A DNA stretch of 13,638 nt from positions 1 to 13,638 of the forward strand of contig JAPEVF010001120.1 of assembly GCA_029747585.1 (NCBI GenBank), written 5' to 3'. Of this stretch, positions 8,266-13,638 are shown one piece after another (the first letter of the stretch is position 1; each line of letters starts with the position of its first letter). The stretch is from Pleurotus djamor (lineage: Eukaryota; Basidiomycota; Agaricomycetes; Agaricales; Pleurotaceae). The position numbers and the translations under genes were made by a program. The notes below the pieces were generated by a model that worked only from the letters and a program-made list of their open reading frames with translations, did no database searches and was not told the origin of the DNA.

Positions 8266-10072
8266 CTACACCCGCTTCTCTGGAATCTCCTCTACACTAG
8301 GCTCTGTGCTAGATGCTTGCAACGCAGCCCTGCTACTCCTCGCAGACGACACATTGACGCCGCCGGCGCCGTTGTGATGATGATGTCCTTGTCCGGCTTC
8401 AGCATCCCGAAGTCCTCCCGCATTATAGTCCCCAAGGTAGAAATACGTCGCAGGAAGTGCAACGAGTAGGGCTCCGACAATATTGCCAAGATACGCTGCT
8501 ATCAACGACCTAGTACAGAGCATCAAGTCCACGGTGCATGCAAGAAAAAGAATCAACTTACTTGCGAATGTATTCCGCTGCGGTGAGCTATTTGTAACCA
8601 AGATTTCGTGTTAAGTATAACCACAATCGCAGCTCGTTAAGCGAGACGACTCACATCCGCTCCGAACATAATGCCGAGGGGAATTGAGAACATGTTGGCG
8701 ACAACTTGATCTCTCGGTAAGCGATATCCCATTATCGCACGGAAGCGAAGGAAGCCCTACCGTGATCAAAGCCACACGCTACGAAGATCTGTGACCCAGT
8801 TAGCACAAGTTCAGCTTGACCGCGTCCAAGCACTTGTCAGACATACCCAGATGGGGATCCATATCGCAAAGATCTGTGCGTGAGGAACATTTCAGCGAAC
8901 CATACACACGCAGCAAGCGAGAAAGACATCGGTAAGCCCTCCATCCCTCAACCGACGTTCGTTAAAGAGAATTTACCTTTGAGATCGTCTCCCTCGCTCC
9001 GGCGGCTTGCTATTGATCGCGTTCCCAAATTAACGCTCGCTTATCACGAAGGGACCCAGGAGAGCTTACCCATACTGCCACGCAAACCAACCAATTGCAC
9101 CCTATGCCTCTCAAGAATATTTGGTGCCAGTGCGGGTCTGCTGCTTTATGACTGTCAAGTTCGATGTCAGTCGCCAAACGACTAGCATCAAGTTCCTCTC
9201 AGGCTTACAGGGCGAACGTCTTTGCATAGGTAATATACGGCTCCGTTGATATGATTCCCGAATCTACGGAAACTCAAGTCAGCCTCTCAAAGTCCACGAA
9301 GAACTATCATTATCAAGTTCTAGAATACTCACAACGAACGAGGATAGCTGCGAAGAACAAGCTCCCCACAAGGTTCCCAAACGTGACTGATAGGACGACA
9401 CGTTCCGATAGTGAGTATACAAATCCTCTGTACCACCTGCCTTCGGCATAACAACGTGTTCACTCACCGATCAACCAGTTAACGGGGAGAGACCACCATG
9501 GTATGACGCCCTTTATCAGCGCCATGGGAAATGTCTAGACACACGGCAGGTTAGTTCTTCTCATGCATGATCACTATAACCCCAAGCGATGAGAAACTCT
9601 ACAGACCATCATGTTGCTCGTCAACAACTCTTGTCCTTGGAGTACGATCCTATGAGCGTCGACCACCGATGTTCAGTCATTATTCACTGGGAGGACGCAA
9701 GCCATATTAATGATGAGAACGAATACTCACATTACTAAACCCACGGGGAAGACAAACCCGCCCATGACTTTGACCAACCCCGGATTACCCTGGTTGATAC
9801 CCCCAGAACCGCCCGCGATGACCTCTGACAATAACCCTCCAAAAGAAAGCATTGCGCCAGCGAGGAACTAGGATGAGGACGGTGACAATAGCAACGACAA
9901 CGACGGCAATAAAGAGGATTTAGGTGGAGATTTCCAACGTCGTTCGTGGTTCTGTGCTTACCGCTTTGACGAACACTGACACAAACCGATCCTTATGTTT
10001 CGCCACCGCAGTCTCAAGCATGGCTTCCGCCACTTGCTTCGGCTTCAACGTACTCGCTGTCGACGTAGACAT
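8266..10072 (-). CDS. Formate/nitrite transporter (FNT) family membrane channel
   Basis: FNT proteins are pentameric channels moving formate, nitrite, lactate or similar monovalent anions across the membrane. Exons on the minus strand: 10072-9962, 9867-9731, 9649-9607, 9534-9468, 9386-9333, 9263-9209, 9151-9070, 9009-8977, 8873-8847, 8788-8761, 8704-8655, 8587-8562, 8509-8266, giving 318 aa. Family landmarks are LSFGGLLSEVIAGGS, the omega-loop ELLTSNMM (T93), FGNLVGSLFFA, GCNWLVCVAVW (N175), GFDHVVANMF (H212) and YLGNIVGALLVA. K158, T93, N175 and H212 appear to match the known pore residues of bacterial FocA, so a functional channel is expected. The last about 50 residues form a hydrophilic His- and Ser-containing tail. 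Twelve introns of 52-103 nt interrupt the gene, and four exons are only 26-33 nt. Nitrite is the likeliest cargo by analogy with Aspergillus NitA; formate is equally possible. No nitrate assimilation genes adjoin it here. Confidence 0.93.
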
Positions 10073-10138
10073 CCTCTGCGTGTTGACTTCGTGTGTGGGT
10101 ATTCCCTCGTAAAAGTGGTGGGAGGACGAGAAAGAGGT

Positions 10139-10156
10139 GATAAAAGGGGGGGATAA
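10139..10156. promoter_or_regulatory. Paired GATAA motifs upstream of the FNT gene
   Basis: GATAA occurs at 10139-10143 and again at 10152-10156, separated by a short A run and seven G. They lie 67-84 nt upstream of the FNT start codon, and a third copy (GATAAG, minus strand) is at 10803-10808. Fungal GATA factors of the AreA/NIT2 type control nitrogen genes and could bind here. The motif is short and binding is not shown. Confidence 0.3.
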
Positions 10157-11350
10157 AGCCACAGCTCGCTTTCTCCCTTCCACCGAATGCACACGCCCTA
10201 CTTAACCACTTCGGCACAACTCCGTTGCAGCCAATGAGGATGAAGATCATACCCATCACTCAATATCCAATGCGCGTCCAGCGTGGGTAGAAGCTTAGAA
10301 TCCACAACATGCGGCATGCGGGGAAAATTACATTCCACAGTACCCCATGCTCTCGGATTGCACAAGTAAGTATAAGGAAGTTCTCTAGCTATTTATAGAA
10401 TTAGAACCGGAACACTGTGTCAGATCTAAATATACGTGCCAACGATGATTAGGAATGGAATCCCATCCTAGAAGCAGTTCGACTAACGTCTCTGTCTCAG
10501 AGAGCTTAGGGAACACGTTGGTCGCCGTCGGTACCGCTTTTCTTCTCTCTTCTTCTTGGAAGTAACGTACCCTAGGGACCACGTCCTCTACATATAGGAG
10601 GGTGGATCAGGGGTCGCAAAGTTTGCCCCACTGTGTAACTCTAACTCACTTGAAGGTTTGAAGTCTGACATACTGACGGGAGAAGCCCACCGTCTAATGG
10701 GTGGCGTGTGGTGGGTGAGGTGTAAGTATATCATGGATTAAGGATAATGCAGACATTTGTTTGGGAAACATAACACACAACGCAACCGAAAGACTGCGCA
10801 GCCTTATCAGAGATTCTGACCGACAAAACAGGTGACAGGTACGTAAGTACGTATCATCAGAAAGAGGTGCAAGTATCCCCATTTCTCCTCCGCCGACTCT
10901 AGAGAAATCCATCACCTAAGGAGCCACGTACTCCTCCAGAGTATACACACTCTCGGTGGGGAAATTAGTCATACCCGAGCTAGGGAGAACTCATCGCCGC
11001 GGGGACGCAATCATTCATGTGTGAGAACATCAAGGCAATATGTGAAAACATAAATATCCTAGAATAGAACTACCCCAGTAGATTTGATGCCTTGATGCAA
11101 TGAGTTCGCTGATAGGCGGAGATTCTCATCAGTCGTCCATTAAGTACACAGAGTTCCATCGAAGAACGTCGAGAACGCATCATGCATCATGGATGTAGCG
11201 TAGGACTGCTCGGATTCACAACTTGAGCTCGAGTACTTGATTGAGGCTGAAAGAATATGCGTATGATTGATTGTATTGCGACTTGAGTAAATAGAGCGAA
11301 GGTACAGTACGTGGAAACTGGAAAGCAAGGAAGGAAACACTTGATTTTTC

Positions 11351-11437
11351 GATGAGCAGCAGGTAACGAGCAGTAGGTAGCAGTAGGTAGCAATGGTTGA
11401 TGAGCAGTAGTAAGCAGGTAATGAGCAATAAGTAGCA
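11351..11437. repeat. Degenerate tandem repeat, unit about CAGTAGGTAG
   Basis: Two exact copies of CAGTAGGTAG sit at 11371-11390, flanked on both sides by decayed relatives built from GAGCAG, GTAGGTAG and AAGCAGGTAA. This looks like an old, diverged short tandem array. It lies about 430-520 nt past the stop of the Mei2-like gene. Confidence 0.6.
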
Positions 11438-11466
11438 CGATAGAGACAGAGCACGAATTAGGGTAC

Positions 11467-11517
11467 GAAGCACAGGACACAGAGCACAAAGCACAAAGCA
11501 CGAAACACGGAACACAG
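11467..11517. repeat. Degenerate tandem repeat, unit about GCACAAA
   Basis: The stretch is made of near-copies of a 7-8 nt unit (GCACAGG, ACACAGA, GCACAAA twice in tandem, GCACGAA, ACACGGA). It follows the CAGTAGGTAG array by about 30 nt and may share its origin by replication slippage. Confidence 0.6.
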
Positions 11518-11869
11518 TAGATGAGAAACAGCACGGAGGTATACAAGTAACAAGCAGAGTGTGACTAAGCAACGGACAGTAGGTAAGCAGGGAGGAAGGA
11601 GGCGAAATTTTTCAGGGAGACGGAGAGCAGGAATGATGAATCAAAAGAAGCAACGGAACGAAAAGCAAAGCAAAAAAGGAACGTGGTGAAGTGGGGTACG
11701 TAAAAGCGGGAAGGAGAGAGTGTGTGTGGAAAATTGGAAAGAAGAAGAAAGAACGATATCCCGTCACCGAAGAAGTGACGGCGGGGAGGGGACTCGAATG
11801 CGGGTAGTAAAGATAACAACCGGAGAGACATCACCGACATCGTCGACCGTGACTCAACTGACCTACGAC

Positions 11870-13638
11870 CTACGGCTTCCTCGGGAACAACCCCACCCGA
11901 TTACTCTGACTCAACTGCTTCCTCCTCAAATGCGTCGGCGAGGGAAACGGTTCCGGCAGCCCTTGTTCCGGGCCAGGCTCAGAATAAAATATCTTCGGCC
12001 GCCAATCCTCGCGTTCGTCCATGATGGAGGAGTTTTTGAATTTCTCGACTTGGGCTTCTTTGCCTCTATTCGAGGAATCAGGGTCAGTTGTTGTGCGATG
12101 ATAAGGGTAGTGAGAGTGAGATGGGGAACAGGAGGGGGATGAGGGAGAAGAAANGGGGGCGAGGGGGAAGAGGGCAAAGGTGAAGGAAAAGGACGTACTG
12201 ATAATCCGCATAGCTCATCTCGAGCACCTTCTCACTAGCGAACATGTTCCTTTAAAAAACAAACAACCGCACATCAGTAAACCAACTCCAAAGAAATACG
12301 ATACAAGAAGGAAAGAAGGAAACATACCACTTCCTCCCCAATTTCGCCTTTGCAAACTCCACCAAATCACCAACGGTGATGAAATTCACGAAGGCATACC
12401 CGACGTTACATCCTAGAACGCACCAAGAAAAAGAAACACGTTAGCCGTCGAAATGATCATCAAGTTAAAAAAGATAGTAAAAACCGATGGAATTGAAAGG
12501 AAAGAAAAGGAAGTACGAGGGAGGGAGGGAGGGAGGGAACCCACCANTTTTAAAATCCATCCTCAAATACAAAAAATCAATCCTCCTCGGCCTTACCGAA
12601 TCGATATACCCAATTAAATGCCGATCCGTCATTTTATTCGGGATATTCCTGATCATCACGGTGGTGCGTGTGTCCATACCCGCTTCGATAGCGGGGATGT
12701 CGAGGGCGTTGTTCTTGGATGCTTTCGCTGAACCGATGGGGAGAGCGTGGTGGGTGGGGGGATGGAGGTTGGTGAGGTTGGTTGGTGGGTGTATAGTGAA
12801 GTCGGTGGATGGGTTGAAGGGTCCAGAGGGGAGATGATGATGATGATGCGCGTGTGCGTGTGCGTACGGGTTATCGGTGGTAGAGTAAGTGGTAGAATTG
12901 GCATCGTATGAATCAAGAGAATTGGGCGAAGAACGGTTAGATAGCGATCGAGTCGCCGACGACTGAGGGCGTGAACCACCTCCAAGCCCAGCACCAACGC
13001 CAGGCGCGGGCAAAGGCGTATGCATAGCGGTATCGTAGAACACAGGTAGACCCGTCGAAGGGTCGATGTCGTGTCCGTGTCCATGTCCGTGTGTTTGTGC
13101 GCCGTATGCGAACCCGACATCTTGGTCTTCGATACCATCCGCCGTCGCCGTCATCGTGTCGTTGGCGGCGTTGTTGGCGGTGTTCGTGGTAGCGGTAGCG
13201 GTTGCGGCGATCGAACGAGGCGGACTGCCTAACCAAACCTCCCCCGGTCCTGGTCCTGGTCCAATCCCACCTCCCATCCCACCTACACAACCACCAATGA
13301 AAGGCGGCGTACCCAACCCAGGCATTGGCATCACCAACATCCCCATACTCAACGCCACACTAACCGGCATCGTCAACGGCGGCTCCGTCGGACTCCCCGC
13401 TTTCACAATAACATGGAAACTCCCGTCGAAGGAGGATTGTACGACGTCGCCTTCGCGGAAGTACGTGTACGTCGTCATTCCGTGTGCATGTGGGTGTGGG
13501 GAGAGTGGTGTGAGTGGACTAAGAGGCGACNGGGGGGAAAGGGTAGTTGTTCGTGAAATACAACGCGGGGTAGTAAGGCGCCGTAGTGCTTGTCGGCGAG
13601 CTGAGCGTAGAGGTGGGGCTGGGCATGAGTCCGCCTAC
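11870..13638 (-). CDS. Mei2-like RNA-binding protein with C-terminal RRM (5' end outside window)
   Basis: Mei2-type proteins bind RNA through a distinctive C-terminal RRM (RRM_2); in fission yeast Mei2 drives meiosis. Exons on the minus strand: edge-12545, 12412-12328, 12249-12199, 12065-11870. From an internal Met at 13478 this gives 421 aa. The N-terminal 270 residues are low complexity: Gly/Pro/Met-rich, then Thr/Ala/Asn-rich, with His clusters (HGHGHGHD, AHAHAHHHHH). The RRM spans about residues 272-395, with VMIRNIPNKM, IDFLYLRMDFKNGCNVGYAF and KWNMFASEKVLEMSYADYQG. The N at 12547 falls in the Asn codon of DFKN and does no harm if A. Upstream of 13478 the protein-like frame continues to the window edge only if the N at 13531 hides a length error of one or two bases. 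Introns two and three are 78 and 133 nt, the first 132 nt. Its target RNAs are unknown. Confidence 0.9.
12519..12537 (+). repeat. Five GGG tracts with single-A spacers (quadruplex-type motif) in a Mei2-like intron
   Basis: GGG repeats five times separated by single A, a classic strong DNA quadruplex pattern. It lies on the template strand of the Mei2-like gene, inside its first visible intron (12544-12413), starting 7 nt past the 5' splice site. The transcript itself would carry CCCU repeats. It may be a simple GGGA microsatellite. Confidence 0.75.

Larger units (their letters stand above)
10073..11869. other. Long gene-free interval: FNT promoter side and Mei2-like 3' side
   Basis: No coding gene could be supported over 1.8 kb. 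Open frames here are short and unrecognisable; the best, 10582-10385 minus, has no family resemblance or convincing splice partners. The left part should hold the FNT promoter, and the right part the 3' UTR of the Mei2-like gene. The interval also contains a doubled TACGTA element (10840-10853), purine-rich stretches and degenerate tandem repeats (11351-11517). A noncoding RNA gene cannot be excluded. Confidence 0.45.

Noticed and set aside
10385..10582. 65-codon minus-strand frame upstream of the FNT gene as a small protein
   Set aside because: It begins with an arbitrary codon, has no family resemblance, and no splice partners or context support it.
11140..11572. Overlapping Cys/Tyr/Leu/Ser-rich minus-strand frames (104-119 codons)
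   Set aside because: They are translations of the degenerate tandem repeats; several frames are open together, as expected for low-complexity DNA rather than genes.
12656..13138. 160-codon minus-strand Thr/Pro/His-rich frame
   Set aside because: It is an out-of-frame shadow of the low-complexity part of the Mei2-like exon.
1..13638. Transposons, CRISPR arrays, viral remnants or prokaryotic-type operons
   Set aside because: No transposase, reverse transcriptase, long terminal or inverted repeats, spacer arrays or viral proteins were seen on either strand.

Overview
The window is nuclear DNA of a filamentous fungus, most likely a basidiomycete (Agaricomycete type). The protein genes are cut by about 36 short spliceosomal introns, mostly 45-100 nt, with several exons under 35 nt. 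The predicted proteins resemble basidiomycete members of their families. This placement comes from gene structure and family recognition; no search was run.

Layout, left to right: (1) the 3' part of a UPF2/Nmd2-type nonsense-mediated decay factor, + strand, 1-2038, running off the left edge. (2) A CaMKK/Sak1/Ssp1-like protein kinase, + strand, about 2508-4001, with an uncertain 5' end. (3) A class I sesquiterpene synthase, - strand, 5692-4199, nine exons, convergent with the kinase. (4) A spacer without an assignable gene, 5693-6565. (5) A membrane-anchored alpha/beta hydrolase (HSL/Abhydrolase_3 type), - strand, 7935-6566, whose first intron appears to be GC-AG. (6) An intron-containing tRNA-Gly(GCC), + strand, 8099-8181, with a T-run terminator. 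(7) A formate/nitrite transporter (FNT) family channel, - strand, 10072-8266, in 13 exons. (8) A 1.8-kb gene-free stretch with degenerate tandem repeats. (9) A Mei2-like RNA-binding protein, - strand, from the right edge to 11870.

All exon joins were made by hand from GT/GC-AG boundaries, reading-frame continuity and family motifs. Each complete joined CDS is an exact multiple of three. Joined lengths are 339 aa (terpene synthase), 415 aa (hydrolase), 318 aa (FNT) and 424 aa (kinase from the chosen ATG). UPF2 gives a 552-aa C-terminal fragment, and the Mei2-like protein gives 421 aa from an internal Met.

Most genes are unrelated housekeeping or regulatory genes. The one pair that could act together is the terpene synthase and the neighbouring same-strand esterase-like hydrolase, a possible minimal terpenoid locus. 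No cytochrome P450 or dedicated regulator is visible. I found no clear undescribed system. The points most worth checking are the GC-AG intron, the micro-exon that splits the terpene synthase metal-binding motif, the micro-exon-rich FNT gene, the hairpin in the hydrolase leader, the G-tract repeat in a Mei2 intron, and five single Ns, all beside homopolymers, one of which breaks a reading frame.
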